Below are positions 34,819 to 46,336 of a stretch of DNA of 64,000 nt, piece by piece. Numbering within the stretch: position 1 is the stretch's first letter; every line of letters begins with the position of its first letter. The stretch is from contig JAUCEF010000018.1 of the NCBI GenBank assembly GCA_033558025.1, positions 3,596,001 through 3,660,000 of the forward strand. The letters run 5' to 3'. Made by a program: the position numbers and the translations under genes. Below the pieces are notes generated by a model that was not told where the DNA came from, did not search any database, and saw only the letters and a list, made by a program, of their open reading frames with translations. The stretch is from Phytophthora sp. 'mugwort' (taxonomy: Eukaryota; Oomycota; Peronosporomycetes; Peronosporales; Peronosporaceae).

Positions 34819-35660
34819 TCATCCCGAACATGTTGTCACAAACAACCCAAACACACACCATTCTCCCAGCCTGTCGTGCGCATACAAAAAACCGCGGCCA
34901 TGTACTAGCTGGTGCAGGAACAAGGTCAGCATTCGCAGGGCTGGTGGGGTCTTTGTCATCGGGCTGACGCCGCCAGCCAGGTCGTCCTCGTCGCACCACA
35001 GGTCCACCAGGTCGTCATCCCCATCGACAGCATTGACTCCCTCGTCCCCCGAAACATGGCCTCGAAGCAGTCGATTGAGAACTCCTCAGGAGCGACAACG
35101 CTCGTCCCCTGAATCCACGGTCTCGAAGCAGTCGACGGAGATCTCCCCCGGAGCGACAAACATTGATGTCACAATAAACATGACAAAAAAGTTACCGCAG
35201 AAGCGTACCTCGAAGGCATGACAGACAACGTCGGAGATGCCTTTGGAACGGCATGCTGACTGGGCGCACCGCTCACAGACGACTCAATGTTGGAGTCCTC
35301 TGTTGCATCCTCATGCGAGCTCGTTCGTTTCTACTTTGCCGGCGTCCGAGGCAACAGTTGCATGTGGCGCTGGTCCAGCTTGTCTTCGATGGCTTGTATG
35401 CCGCGCGTTTCTGCTTCGTAGTTTGTGTTACTACCGCCATCGCTTTCATTTGTGCGACTAGCGTCTGCGCTCTTGTTTTCCAGCCACTTTAGCGTCGCGG
35501 TACGCTTTCTGGTCGCTCGCCTCAGCAGCAACTGTGGCGTCAGACGCCACTCTGTGCGCTTCGCACGCTTTGCCGCTGCCAGCTCTTCCTCGGCCATCTT
35601 CTTCTCGGCCAGCTACTTGCGCCTGGGCTTACGCTTTTGCTGAGCCTGTGCTATTATAGA
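34819..35660 (-). pseudogene. Decayed charged protein of unknown family
   Basis: Minus strand begins with ATG near 35660 (MSIIAQAQQKRKPRRK, then stop). It reopens at 35597-35331 with EEELAAAKRAKR, an Ala/Lys/Glu-rich helical stretch, and continues with stops to an acidic segment DLWCDEDDLAGG at about 35005-34970. It contains a 60-bp tandem duplication. I do not recognise it. Confidence 0.35.
35041..35160. repeat. 60-bp tandem repeat, two units
   Basis: 35041-35100 and 35101-35160 both begin CTCGTCCCC and share CTCGAAGCAGTCGA in the middle and GGAGCGACAA at the end. Differences are scattered. A length of 60 preserves frame. Confidence 0.8.
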
Positions 35661-36020
35661 CATGTTGTCTGACAACATGTTCACAAACTTACAGCTTTGT
35701 AGCATACTGTCCAAAACAGCGTCTGGATTGGTGGGTTAAATGAAAATCGACGCCACACCACTCAGAGCCAATTTTAGCCAATCGAGTTCCAAATAGCGAA
35801 TTTGATTTAACCAGACCCGTCTGAAAAATATCCATGGCATTTAGGGTATTTTTCAGCTTTAGGGTGGATTTTACTCAATTTCAGCTCAATTACTGTATTT
35901 CAAGATTTATTTCTGCCAATCCCCATCGCTCCGTGTTTTTTATGCATCTAAGGTAGCTTGCGACAGGCGTCTGAATTGGCTGCGAGGCGGCTACAATTTA
36001 TTCTCCGTCCAGGAGACACC
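35661..36020. other. Intergenic; upstream of the tetraspanin-like gene
   Basis: Contains a small perfect palindrome ACATGTTGT-CTG-ACAACATGT near 35660-35682 and AT-rich sequence. In-frame openness reaches back to about 35958 but without an ATG. Confidence 0.4.
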
Positions 36021-36989
36021 ATGGTGGTCGCCAAGCGCCCCTCAATGCCGCTGATGCTGGGTGGAGTGGCGTTATCCTCACTGGGTGCGCTGCCGCTGCT
36101 CGAGATCAGCTACGCTGTGCGGCAGACCAGCGCGTCTCCGGAGAAGATGCAGGTCTTGCTAGCGCTCACAGCACTGGACAAGAGCGCTCTCACGCTTAGC
36201 GCGCTACTGGCCACCCTCGGAAGCGCGCTGCTTGCTCTCCATTGGGTAGAATTGCCCCTCGCATTGGCACTGAAGGCCGCGAAGATATTGGCTACGGCGC
36301 TTGCAGTGGCGGCGCTGGCGGATGCAGTGTTGCTGATGACCGTGGCGTCACACCGAGGACCGGATACGCCCTGGAGGGCCGAGACGTACTCCGACCACGA
36401 AGGACTATTCGAGCAGCAGATAAACGACGTTTTCTGCCACGCTAAAGGCCTGCAGGTGTGTGAGCTGGGCAGTGTCGCCGAGGCGCGGCAAGTCTTTCCG
36501 CTGCAGAATTGGCCGGTGGATTCTGATCGCTCCCCGGGGAGGAGGATCGCTACCAGTTGCGAAGGGTTTAAGGACAATGTACAGCTCTGGGGCTACCAGA
36601 ACAAGATGGAGCTATGCAGACTTTGCGGAAATATTACGATGGAGGAACAACAGCTGCAGGTGAAGCTCGGAGCGAAGCATACGGCTGAAGTTTTAGCGGC
36701 CGTGGAGCTGCTGAGCTTCGGAGAGCTGCAGTGGTGCGGTGAGTACTTGGCTGTGAGAAGGCCAGATCATGATGTGGGTCATTCTCCATACTGGAAGCAT
36801 CGGAGGGAGTTTCAGGTGCTCTTGGAGTATGATACACCATCGTGCAGTCTGTTCTTCGCAGTGAGGGTGCTGCAGCTGCTGGAGGTGGTGGCGAGCTTGT
36901 GCTGCTTGGCGCTGTTACGCTGGATCTGGGCACTGCAGACGTCGAATTTGGTGCAGCATAAAGATGGAGGCAAGCTGGACGCCCTGTAG
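36021..36989 (+). CDS. Tetraspanin-like four-TM membrane protein, 322 aa
   Basis: ATG at 36021 sits in a strong context (CACCATGG). Hydrophobic segments lie at about 9-31, 53-74, 76-106 and 279-302, with short loops between the first three and a large loop (about 107-278) before the fourth. This is tetraspanin topology. The loop has several Cys residues (FCHAK, VCEL, TSCEG, CRLCG, QWCGEY, SC), but I do not see the exact CCG motif; CRLCGN may stand in its place. Tetraspanins organise plasma-membrane microdomains; in oomycetes a single-exon family is known. The C-terminus is short and polar. GC-rich codon use supports a live gene. Confidence 0.75.
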   Translation: MVVAKRPSMPLMLGGVALSSLGALPLLEISYAVRQTSASPEKMQVLLALTALDKSALTLSALLATLGSALLALHWVELPLALALKAAKILATALAVAALADAVLLMTVASHRGPDTPWRAETYSDHEGLFEQQINDVFCHAKGLQVCELGSVAEARQVFPLQNWPVDSDRSPGRRIATSCEGFKDNVQLWGYQNKMELCRLCGNITMEEQQLQVKLGAKHTAEVLAAVELLSFGELQWCGEYLAVRRPDHDVGHSPYWKHRREFQVLLEYDTPSCSLFFAVRVLQLLEVVASLCCLALLRWIWALQTSNLVQHKDGGKLDAL

Positions 36990-37408
36990 GTAGGAGGAGC
37001 ATCGCATGTAAGTAGGAGGCATGAAGACACGAGCTTCGTTTGTTGGACGAGGTAAGTGGATGTAATTTATCAAACATTGAAAATCAATAGTGCGTGCTGT
37101 TGTACAGTACATCGGGGCAGAATCCACGACTGACTACACAAGAGACGCAGTGGTGTCAACCGGGGTCCAACCATACCCCTCCTACCCAAGCACTCGCCTA
37201 GTGTACAATTTGTCGTGTTGCTACTAATGAACCATGATTTTCCGGAACACAATATTTATTTATTTTCTTTTGTTAGGACTGGTTCTCATAGTTTTGCACG
37301 TGGTATGCACGGTAATACTCACAGCAATATCGTGTTTCTCATAGTGTCGGGTCAATTTAATGATGTGCCATTCATCAGTCTCGCAATTGCATGGAGTACC
37401 AGAATTTA
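36990..37408. other. Intergenic; includes the 3' flank of family copy A
   Basis: 37200-37408 is the 3' UTR/flank of the minus-strand copy A; it is clearly related to the sequence after copy K (about 57810-57990 on plus). Confidence 0.6.
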
Positions 37409-37860
37409 TTACGGAAGAGCGTCGTTCCAATTCGAGGACAGAGCGCCATCGGATCCGCCGTCACCGCCGAAACTGACGTAGACATTTGATCCATTCACCA
37501 TCGTAGTCTCCTTGTTGCTTCGGCATTTGTTGATGTAGGTAAACTTTGGTTTATCTTTGATGACGCCGACCGTCATCGAGCGATACACGGCGTTTGTCTT
37601 GAAAGTGTACTCACCATTAGCGGGATTGACCAGATCCGAGACGAAAAAAGGCTCGGTATCGGTATTGCACTTGTCGCTCTCATAAAAGAGGCGTAGTGAT
37701 TGGGGGGGAGGTTCTTTCAGTACAAAGCGTCGGTGCGGTGCCAGTAGGAGCAGTTGCTGAACTGGAAACAGGCCCAAGGCTTGGGGTTCGTGTACGTTAG
37801 TACAGTTGATTCAGCAAACTTTATACGCATATAGGGAATTGAAAGCACGGGAGTCGACAT
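37409..37860 (-). pseudogene. FYETDxC family copy A, stop and frameshift
   Basis: Starts at ATG 37860 (MSTPVLSIPYMRIKFAEST, aligning with the start of the intact copy at 58841). It continues VLTYTNPKPWACFQFSNCSYW, then TDALY followed by TGA where the intact copy has Trp. A one-base loss near 37690 moves FYESDKC into a second frame. The rest (VYRSMTVG, ending LSSNWNDALP) is open to 37409. It is therefore a pseudogene with one nonsense and one frameshift change. Function of the family is unknown. Confidence 0.75.
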
Positions 37861-37933
37861 TGCACCAAACGAACGAAGGGACCAATACTTGCCTAGAAGC
37901 GTGGAATTGGAAAATAACGACTCCAAAGAGCAG

Positions 37934-38301
37934 CACAACGCCGATTTCGGAGGCGTTGCTATGAATTATAATCTGTTAAGCTGGGAAGGCCTGTACTGAC
38001 GCTGGTTACCAGATCAGACGAAGTTTATATTCGTCATATACCAGAACACATTGAACCATTTTTGTTTTTGACGGGGGCCTCCAGCTACCGTTGATCCTCC
38101 ACCCTCTGCTTCATCCCGTTTGCCTGATACATTGATGATGTGGAGATAAATGACGGTTGTCTAACACATGTACAGGATCTGAACTTGGAAATAATTCAAA
38201 GTATTGTACTGGCAAGATACTTCTAAAGAGAAGTTCTTATACTCGCACATGGACCGAAGTTCACGATATGAACTTCTGTCCATGTGCGACCCTAAGAACT
38301 T
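37934..38301 (-). repeat. Upstream module of the family, copy 1
   Basis: On plus it starts GCAGCACAACGCCGATTTCGG and contains GGTTACCAGATCAGACGA. It is repeated at 38343-38460 and 44837-45150. It lies directly upstream of copy A, so it probably contains promoter or 5' UTR. It ends in a palindrome absent from the 45-kb copy. Confidence 0.75.
38231..38301. repeat. Fold-back palindrome 3 (33-base arms)
   Basis: Arms 38231-38263 and 38269-38301 pair at 29 of 33 positions around the loop CGATA. TCGCACATGGAC pairs perfectly within the stem. The related sequence at about 45112-45140 has only the left arm. Confidence 0.85.
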
Positions 38302-38342
38302 AAGCCAATTCAAAACAATATATAGTTACAATAGTATTATAG

Positions 38343-38460
38343 CAGCACAACGTCGAATTTCGGTGACGCAACCTTATTGTGTGTTATGCTAGAAAGGCCT
38401 GTTGTGACGCTCGTTACCAGATCAGACGAATTATTCATCGTATACTAGAACACGTCGGAC
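38343..38460 (-). repeat. Upstream module, copy 2 (partial)
   Basis: Shares GCACAACGTCGAATTTCG and GTTACCAGATCAGACGAATTAT with 44837-45150. It lies downstream of copy B in minus orientation, so it is displaced from a family start. Confidence 0.7.
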
Positions 38461-38469
38461 TAGTCGACG

Positions 38470-38768
38470 AGACACCATTGATATACGTCACCACTCCACT
38501 TGATCTCGTCGGTAAGTCGTATCATTCACCGTACTGGCAGCATCTCCAATGGTAGTGTAGTCTTCGACACAACTAAGATCGTAGTGCAACCATGAACGCT
38601 CAAAATGTGGCGTCTCAAAGTATACGTACCGTCAATCTCGGCAACATCCAAGAAATACTTGTCTTCGGTCCGACCCGTGTCGGTCTCGTAGAACCTCGCA
38701 AACTGCAACATCAAACAAACTCGTGGTTGCTGTAATACCGACATTGAATGCACATTTGCCTCTCTCAA
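38470..38768 (-). pseudogene. FYETDxC family copy B, fragment
   Basis: Minus frame contains FARFYETDTGRTEDKYFLDVA, the central motif with the final Cys replaced by Gly. No clear start and no IRSxMVG block in frame. Divergent remnant. Confidence 0.55.
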
Positions 38769-39213
38769 GTCAAAAATTTCAGTTAAGTGATTTGCGTTTG
38801 ACGAGTTTGATTACGGGTTTAGGTGTGTTGTTCGTAAAGGGATCCTCAAGGAGATGGATCCAGCGAGTTATAGTTGCTCAATGGCTTCCACACAAAGGTT
38901 GTCGTGACTTTTGCAAATCCCTGACGAGATTTAAGATCAATGTTTGCGCAGCATGATCGTTTTGGAAGAGTACTAAGGAAGAGGAATGAAGAATGCCAAA
39001 GCTGTTTTCATATAGATAAGCAGCGTTGTAGCCGGCTATGCCGCAGCAGCAGAATACGCCGGAAGCTCACAATCGAACGGGTTTGAAATCGCAATTTTTT
39101 CTCCGCAGTAATGTCGACGAAAATAATAATAATACTTGTTCTTTTCAGATCATAACATCTGCCAGAAATTTGGAAATTACGAAAGCTCTCTGGACTTATA
39201 TGGCTAGGGCACA

Positions 39214-39850
39214 TCACCCATTCAGGGGCACGTCGGGGACGACGTCAGACCAGTTTGAAAGTAACCGTCCAGCCGCACTTGATCCATCGCTGCTCCTCTT
39301 AATTTCAGTCGTACCGTTCGCTGTATCGACATCTGAACTTTCGACCGTAGTGAACTCCTTGCCACTGGAGCAATGACTAGTGATAACGGAAGGACGACGA
39401 GTGTAATCATCGTGGATTCCAACCATGATCGACCGGATTGCTTGTACAGATTCAAACTCGTGTAATCCATAACTGCTTTTCGAGAGAAATAATGCATGCC
39501 GCCATCGCGGCACGTGTTGGTCTCGTAAAATCTAACAAACTTGCCTGGAGCGAGATTCATCCAGGAAATCGACTGCGCCGGTTCACAATATGGGCATCTC
39601 TCAAAAGTTAAACAAGTCCAGTCCTTGAGGCTAACGTATGACAAGCTGTTTGCGTTCGGCAAGACTACATCAATGCTGAGGGTCGACAATATTGCTCGAA
39701 GCGTACGCAGCGGGGTAAAATATGAAATGCCGGGACGCGTGCTGAAGCTCTTATAGAGCAAAGCCGTCGTGGAGCATGTATTCGATGGATTGCACCGACC
39801 TGGTATTACTTCTACTGTCCGTACGCTTGCTTTTGGACCGTAGAAACCGT
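39214..39850 (-). pseudogene. FYETDxC family copy C, one frameshift
   Basis: Minus frame to about 39490 includes LSYVSLKDWTCLTFERCPYCEPAQSISWMNL in pieces and KFVRFYETNTCRDGGMHYF. A single frame change then leads to QAIRSIMVGIHDDYTRRPS and the end LLSNWSDVVPD at 39214. No ATG is found in frame upstream, though the frame stays open to about 39850 with several Cys residues. Only the frameshift clearly disrupts the core. Confidence 0.7.
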
Positions 39851-40269
39851 TACAAGCTACCGTCGGGGGAGAAAGCCAGGCAGGTTAGATAAATGGTACG
39901 TGTCGGCAGCACTGATGTCTTGGGTGCCGGACGTGGAGGTGTGCCACCCAGGCACGCACGCATATCATAGCTAACAAAAAATACATTACACTTTACGGCT
40001 AGTAAGCAACCTACTTAGCTACCCTACTTAGCTATTTAAGATCGATTTGGGTCATGTGGACCCAAAACATGATACGAAGTATCCAATTGGTGTCCAAAAA
40101 AGGTCCATTTCTTGAAAGTGGGTACCCCCAAAGACCCATTTTAGTGTCCAGGAAAAAACTGGTGGACGTCCCGAGACGTCTCTGGGCCGAGTTGGACATT
40201 TGCAGGACCTTTCCGATGGGGTCTATACAGAAACCAAGTATAACCCGATGAACCAAGTGGTGGTGAGCC
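39851..40269. other. No supported gene
   Basis: A 65-codon frame on plus and a 79-codon frame on minus overlap at 40032-40271, both without recognisable features. It may be the 5' UTR of the LINE that follows. Confidence 0.35.
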
Positions 40270-41029
40270 ACCTACTTCTAGCACGCATATTAAAGTACAA
40301 TGCGCTTACATCTTCCAAGGCCAGAGGATTCGTTACGCATCCGCAAACCGGCGAGGGTATATCCACCGCCGCCGGTGGCTGCGGAAGCAGAGAAGCAGGT
40401 GATCGCAGGGCATCTGGAGACATTCCTGGAGCAGTCGCCAGAAGGGGTCACTTGGATGCTGCCGCGTCGGTACAGGACTGGGAGGACCTCAAGGTGAAGG
40501 TACGGAAGCCAGCACTCACAGTGATGAAACAGAAGCGCAAGACAGCCAGAGCGTCGTTTAAGCAACACATCAGACGTCTGCGACAACAAGAACAGGGGCT
40601 GAAAGAGGCGGCAGCTGCCATTAAGGCCACTGTGGATACGATTACAGACATCATAGACGGATTATCGCTTGGGGAAGGCAACGGAGGGTCGCCATTCAAC
40701 GGGTCCGGAATGTGATTTTGTTTGCGTGCGAGCGCAAGCAGCGCCGTGGCAACGAATCCTTTATCGAGATGACGGCCATGTCATTGGCAAAACCACCAGG
40801 AAAATGTTTCAGCAGGATCAGCACGAAATACGCAGACAACCATACATCGGCTGGATGCGTTTCCCGGCATGGAACCTCGCGGGGTGCACGCCAAAGCCGA
40901 CACATCAGCGGATGCATGGACCCCCATTTTTCAGCAATCAAATTCCACAGAGGCATAGCGGCGGAACGGACTCGGCTGGTCGGGGGCACGGGGACAGAAC
41001 AGTCAGCGGCTGGAAAAATTTCAAGATCC

Positions 41030-42615
41030 TTCACAGAAGCGGAAGTAGCAGCGGCAATTGGAAGCTCGAAGCCCGGCAAGGCATCCGGCCTGGACAGGCT
41101 GGGAAATGACTGTTACCGAGGTTTGGCGGAGTTGCTTATTTTGAGTCTCACGAAACTGTATAACTGCTGGAACCGGTCAGGGATCTTTCCGCTTTAATTC
41201 TTGGAGGCCGACATCTACTGCCTCAAGAAAGGAGAAGGCGGAATCTCCACAGATCCACTTAATTGTAGGCCGTTGGCTTTACTTGACACGGACTAAAAGA
41301 TATTGACGCGTGTACTAGCACCGCGCATTAGCTTCACGCTTCCCTGGGTCATGCATCAGAATCAAAAATGATTGGTGCCGTCCAGAACGACACATGCGAT
41401 TGTCGACCTTTTCAATGCGGCGCAGAAGGCTGCGCAGGAGGACCCAGCACTAGCGGAGGCATTAGCACTCTTGCTGGATTTTTGCTACGACTCCGTCGAC
41501 GAGCATTTTTGTATGAAGTACTACTACACTTGGCTTCCCGGAGACATACGTGGCAGTGATGCGGGGATTACATGAAGGTACTAAAGTCCGGTTCTTGGCG
41601 AATGGATACCACTCACGATGGCTTGATGTGACGTGTGGAATCCGGCAGGGTTGCCCCCTAGCACCTTTGACTTCATTTTGGTTTTGGAAGCAGTGTATAG
41701 ACGGATAGGCAAGGAACTGAGATCCGAGGCGTGGTGATACATAGCAACGGAGGTACAGAAACCCTAAAGTAGGCGGATACGCGGATGACACAACCAGATT
41801 TGTCCGATAGGTCATGGAGGTGGCCACTGACGGTGGCCTTTGCTTTGGCCTCAGGTCTGCGACTTAACGACTGAATACGCTGGTGATAGCTTTCAACCCA
41901 AAGGCGATAAACACACTACCGCGACTACCGCAAGCAGCGGCAAGCTGTCCCGGTACTTGAGGTTGCAAGTGGGGAGCCTACCATATACACAGTCCACATG
42001 TCAACTCGCGTGTACGCAACTAACCGCACGACTAGCATTAGCTATGAGCGAAACAGCCACCATCGAGCGAAGAAGTATGGTGGCAATTGCAATCATAGTT
42101 TCGAAGTTGCTTTATATAGGCCGCCATCGGTGGCCAACTGCCGCGACTGTCAGGGCGTTCCAGCGGATGATCAAAACCAATGTGTGGCGTGCACAGTTCA
42201 CAGACGAAACACTGGCGGGACGTGCTTGGGTAAATGGGACATCACAAAGATGTCATGCGAAGTCGGCGTACTGGCTATACCGGACTTACATCTCGAACCG
42301 ATGGCAATGGTTGCCTCCACGGTCAACATTTGGGAACTGGAATCCATCAAAGGAGCACTGGTGATCGGGGTCGTACTGGCCGATCAGACAAAATGGGAAT
42401 GCCGGGCAACGATGTACATATCGCCGAAGCAGACACCGCACCCAACCAGTACAATGCGAATGCAGGAAACCGGAGAGGCTACAAGTGTGGAGGTCTGCAA
42501 GAGGTTCTGTGGGGTCGTCGAGCTGGAGCACAAAGGTGATATGGTGAGGGCACGACACTGCCTAAGTTACTTCAAGGGGACGGCGGTACAGGTCTGGAAG
42601 GGAACTACAATGTAG
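41030..42615 (+). pseudogene. LINE reverse transcriptase, broken
   Basis: The pieces listed for the element fall in at least four frames with stops, including after FPL (about 41197) and within the fingers region at about 41296 and 41370. The catalytic pair of Asp residues in YADD is kept. The thumb/connection continues to about 42600. Confidence 0.7.
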
Positions 42616-43807
42616 ATGTACACGACGTCATTGCGAGGCTGCATTAGCAAGAGAATCACAGAAGTGGAAGAGGCAAAGAATGGCATATTCTGCAGAGAGT
42701 GGCTTCCGTACTTTGTATTATCGGAGATGCGACTGTACTCAGAATCAGGCACAATTATATATCCGAGCACACGTTTCCGAGTGCTGTGTCACCCAGAGAA
42801 GGGGATAATACACTGGGTATGGACGTCTGGCGCAACATGTTAGTGACGGTGTTAGAACGGCCAGTTGCGGCAGTGGTGAGATGGCAAGTAGGCTATCTTT
42901 CGCATTTATGGTTCTGAATTTCCCGCAAATGATGCGGCCCGGGTCTCACAATGGGCCTATTCGGTACAGAACGAAGACCACAACGGACGTTCACACTCAG
43001 CGTGGACTTACTTCGGAGGGGAGAGTGGCTCCGCGACACAGTGAGGAAGCGTCGGAGAGGATGTCGGTCGTGAAGTCGCACCGAGAACTGGTTGGCGCAA
43101 TGCAGCAAGAAGTAGGAGCGTCAACGAAGATCACGGCGGTGCACCCGCGCTTGTCCAGATTGGTTTGCCTATGGGCGGGAAAACGGCGCAGGGCTATGCC
43201 AAGGCGGCAGTGCAAACAACTACTTTGCCACGCACGATGATGCCAACGATAAAAGGGACGCGAAGGTCAGGGAGACAAAATGGGAAATCCTCAGCGCAAC
43301 TGCTGCCAAAGGATTGGAAGTCCTGGCGTGGCCTAGATTAAGGAGGATCGTGGGGCTTAATCCGTGGGGAGAGCAACCTTTGAAACGAATCAAACTTCAT
43401 GCACTGTCACTGTACAACCCGGGATCGGCAGGACTAACCTGTCCACCACACCTGCAATGAGTGCGGCGAGGCAGAGTAGGTCTACATCACGTTTTTATGT
43501 GCCCGGCTGCGCTAACGTTGCGTAACATATTGCTGATGGAAGTCGGCTGGCCTTAAACTGGATGACTACGAAGAAGCAATCTTCGCGCTGACACTGCCGA
43601 CAATACGTAGCGGTATACTCACAGCGACAGGTAAGTACTTGCAGAACATGATGGGGCCAAAATAGCGGTACTGGGGGCCGTAATTGAGAGACTAACGGAA
43701 CAATGCTGGAGTATTGGGAAAGCACAATATCTACTAGCAGTGTGGAGCTGGAGGGTTCGACATTTCGATCCACTCAATGGTGGCATGGAAGGCCATCATA
43801 AAGCGGG

Positions 43808-44485
43808 TTGGTAACCAGATTACGGGACAGCAACGCGGACATCACCCAGAATATATGCAGTACACTGGACGAAAAACTGAGTATGAACTTAAGCAGGACA
43901 ATCTGCAGGGTATTGGGCGGGAACTGGGAGCCCCCAGCATCCCATCTCAGACAGGCGGCAATGTGCGCGGTGGTATTCTTCGCCGGGAGTGCGTCAGGGT
44001 CGCAAGGGATGGGGACCAGCGGCTCTGCAGTGGTGAAATTGAATATTTCCTCGGGTACACACATAGTGGTATACATGAGCGGACGTACGCATGAAGGGGC
44101 GCGGATGTCGCCGCAGCTGGCGGCATACTTCGCACTGTTACAAGGGCTACAGGCATGCAAACAATATGGGTGGTGCCAGGCTTACCTAGTAGGAGTCGAC
44201 AGGGATGTCATCCGGCAACAAGATAACCGCATTACACTCAAAGCGATACGGCTTGCGGACGTGTTTTGGCAAGGGCGAAGACTCGCAGACGCATTGGCAG
44301 TGAAGGCATGGGCGAACCCACCTAGGGACCACAACAAGATAGCCAGTGCGGTTATGCAGACGGCATGCAATACAGAGCGTCCCCTGGATTGGAACGAACT
44401 ACATGTGGAAGTTTCCCCAAGAAGATGGGCTAAAATAATGGACCTCACCAAGGCAGATGTCGGCAGATGGCTGCATACGATTTGA
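43808..44485 (+). pseudogene. LINE C-terminal RNase H-like domain
   Basis: A 225-codon open frame, the longest intact piece of this LINE. It shows the RNase H pattern: a beta-hairpin region (VVKLNISSGTHIVVYMSG), helix LAAYFALLQGLQACKQ where family members have an active-site Glu (E-x-x-A-L), and VGVDRDVIRQQ with an active-site Asp. The Glu position appears to be Ala or Tyr, suggesting loss of activity. Confidence 0.6.
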
Positions 44486-44669
44486 AAAGAGGACCCGATG
44501 GGGGCCGCAATGGACACAGTGTAAGGCCTGGGAGTGGATCGGGACCATGTGGATCACACAATATAGATAGATAGTCGAACACTACATATGGCAGGGAATG
44601 GACATGGACATTAGGTGGCGTTAGGAAGACTTCAATGACATTAATGTGCATCACTTCAAAATCAAAATC

Positions 44670-44760
44670 GAGACTGAAGCTTGCATAAGGAACCCTGCTG
44701 ACGTACACAAACCCTCCAGCTTGGGGGTGCATAAAGTTCAGTACCTGGCTTCAGGTGCCG
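44670..44760 (+). pseudogene. FYETDxC family fragment (N-terminal core)
   Basis: About 90 bases on plus closely match 58881-58971 of the intact copy (GAACCCTGCTGACGTACACA shared exactly). They encode LLTYTNPPAW-like sequence with a TAA stop before it. An A run follows at about 44765, and then the upstream module in the opposite orientation. Confidence 0.75.
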
Positions 44761-44836
44761 CGAGAAAAAAAAAAACCGGCACAACTGCGCGCGATATCGA
44801 TGATGGCGCGAACGCTCTTGGTATTCGATTCACCGC

Positions 44837-45150
44837 AGCACAACGTCGAATTTCGTTGCCGTAAAAGTATGATATGTTTTGCTGGGAAGGCACTGGTTAC
44901 CAGATCAGACGAATTATATAGACGTAATATACCAGAAAATATTGAACCAGTTTGATGGAAGACATCCAGTCGATCCTCCACCGCTCCAGTTAATCCCATT
45001 TGTCTGATACATTGACGATGCGAAGCTAAATGACGGTTGCGTAACACATGTCCAGGGTCTGAACTTAGATATAATTCAAAGTACTGTACTGGTAAGATAC
45101 TTCTCAGAAGTAAGTTCTAGGCTCGCGGACCGAAGTTCCTATAGTTTTAT
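44837..45150 (-). repeat. Upstream module of the family, copy 3
   Basis: Closely matches 37934-38290, including GGTTACCAGATCAGACGA, CGTTTGCCTGATACATTGA-like and GATACTTCT blocks. It lacks the right arm of palindrome 3. Confidence 0.75.
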
Positions 45151-45274
45151 CGGAAGATTCAAAAGAAAAATACGCAATGGTACTAGTACCTGTTTACATG
45201 TACTACTAAAATGTCATTACATATAGTATATTTCAGCTCGATCATAAATGATCGGATATTACTGTAGAATTTAC

Positions 45275-45700
45275 GAACCATCCGGAACAACGTCGGACCA
45301 ATTGGAAGATATACCCTCCTGCAAAACGAATCCTTCGGTGTTCAAATCAAATGTTGGAAGGATCGGCGCCGGCCTTCTTGGTACTATACACAGAAGTGCT
45401 CTCGCCGCGACAAACATGAGCGATGATGGACAGCCGACTTGGGTGGATTGGTAGCTTTCCTACCATCCTCGAGCGGATCGCTTGTGGAGTCTTCAAAACG
45501 TGTGATCCTGATAATTGGCCTGGACGAGAGGCGGATGCATACTTGCCGCCAACGCGGCACGTATTGGTCTCGTAGAATACGACAAAGGCGCTGACGGGGA
45601 CGTCGGCCCAGGAGAGCGCTCTTAGTGGCCCCTAAAACTCACAGCCCTCAATTGTCTTGCATGTCCAGATCGCAGGCAAGTAGATTGTCATATTGTGTTG
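45275..45700 (-). pseudogene. FYETDxC family copy H, stop and late frameshift
   Basis: Minus frame reads LPAIWTCKTIEGCEF then TAG (about 45632) where Trp is expected. It continues ALSWADVPVSAFVVFYETNTC and TPQAIRSRMVG, and after a late frame change ends SSNWSDVVPDGS near 45285. Nearly full length. Confidence 0.75.
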
Positions 45701-45899
45701 ATTTGCATGGCCACATTAAGCTGAAATGTCATCTTGACTGCAGTGATCGTTGTCGAGCAAGAGAAAAAATGGCATCATATCAATGTGGCTTCACTTTATC
45801 CATCCATGGCTCGTTGTCTATTGGATCGTCGTCTAAATTGTTAGTTTTATTGCTACTCTCCGCCGTTCCTTTTTAGCTATTCACCCTTTGACTCCGTAC

Positions 45900-46333
45900 G
45901 TTGATATTAATACGTGCCGGCCTAGAAATGGTTACAGGAGCACTCAACGGGATTGATAGTAGACATACTCACCCGAGACGAGCGTAGAGCATCAATGGTT
46001 TCTTTCGTTTGTTCGAGCAGTAGAACTCGAATTGTGTCGTTAGATCTCTATCACCAAAAGCAATGAGTGTACTAAGTATTTCTAAAAATGAGTTAATCGG
46101 AATCGTAATGGAATATACTTTTCGTGTATCTGCAGACTGACTACAGTAAATATGAAGTTAGTGTGCCTATCTAACAAGTCCCGTTGCTGTCGGTTCTCAA
46201 TCGAATCAGCAGTCCAATTTGAAAGCATTGCTTCCAACGTATGACCCGAAACAATGAATGTTCCCCTACACTGCATGAATGAGTCTCGTAAAATGGAGCA
46301 AACGTGTGCTTGGGTTAGCACAGTAGATAACAC
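45900..46333. other. Mostly no gene; possible C-terminal family remnant on minus
   Basis: A minus frame at 46333-46082 contains EAMLSNWTADSIENRQ, which resembles the family's C-terminal LSSNWTDTI, but nothing else of the family is readable. Confidence 0.3.
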
Positions 46334-46336
46334 TCG

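Larger units (their letters stand above)
40270..44485 (+). mobile_element. Second non-LTR retrotransposon (LINE) with RNase H, decayed
   Basis: On plus: a Lys/Arg- and Ala-rich, coiled-coil-like ORF1 region (about 40270-40715). Then an endonuclease-less-looking stretch, and a reverse transcriptase from about 41020: SFTEAEVAAAIGSSKPGKASG, LKKGEGGIS, RPLALLDTD, IRQGCPLAP (about 41645) and the YADD box (about 41772). A large RNase H-like C-terminal domain ends at 44485 (about 43960-44300: MSPQLAAYFALLQGLQACKQ, VGVDRDVIRQQDN). Many stops and frame changes. It is a different lineage from the LINE at 1-4.4 kb. Confidence 0.8.
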
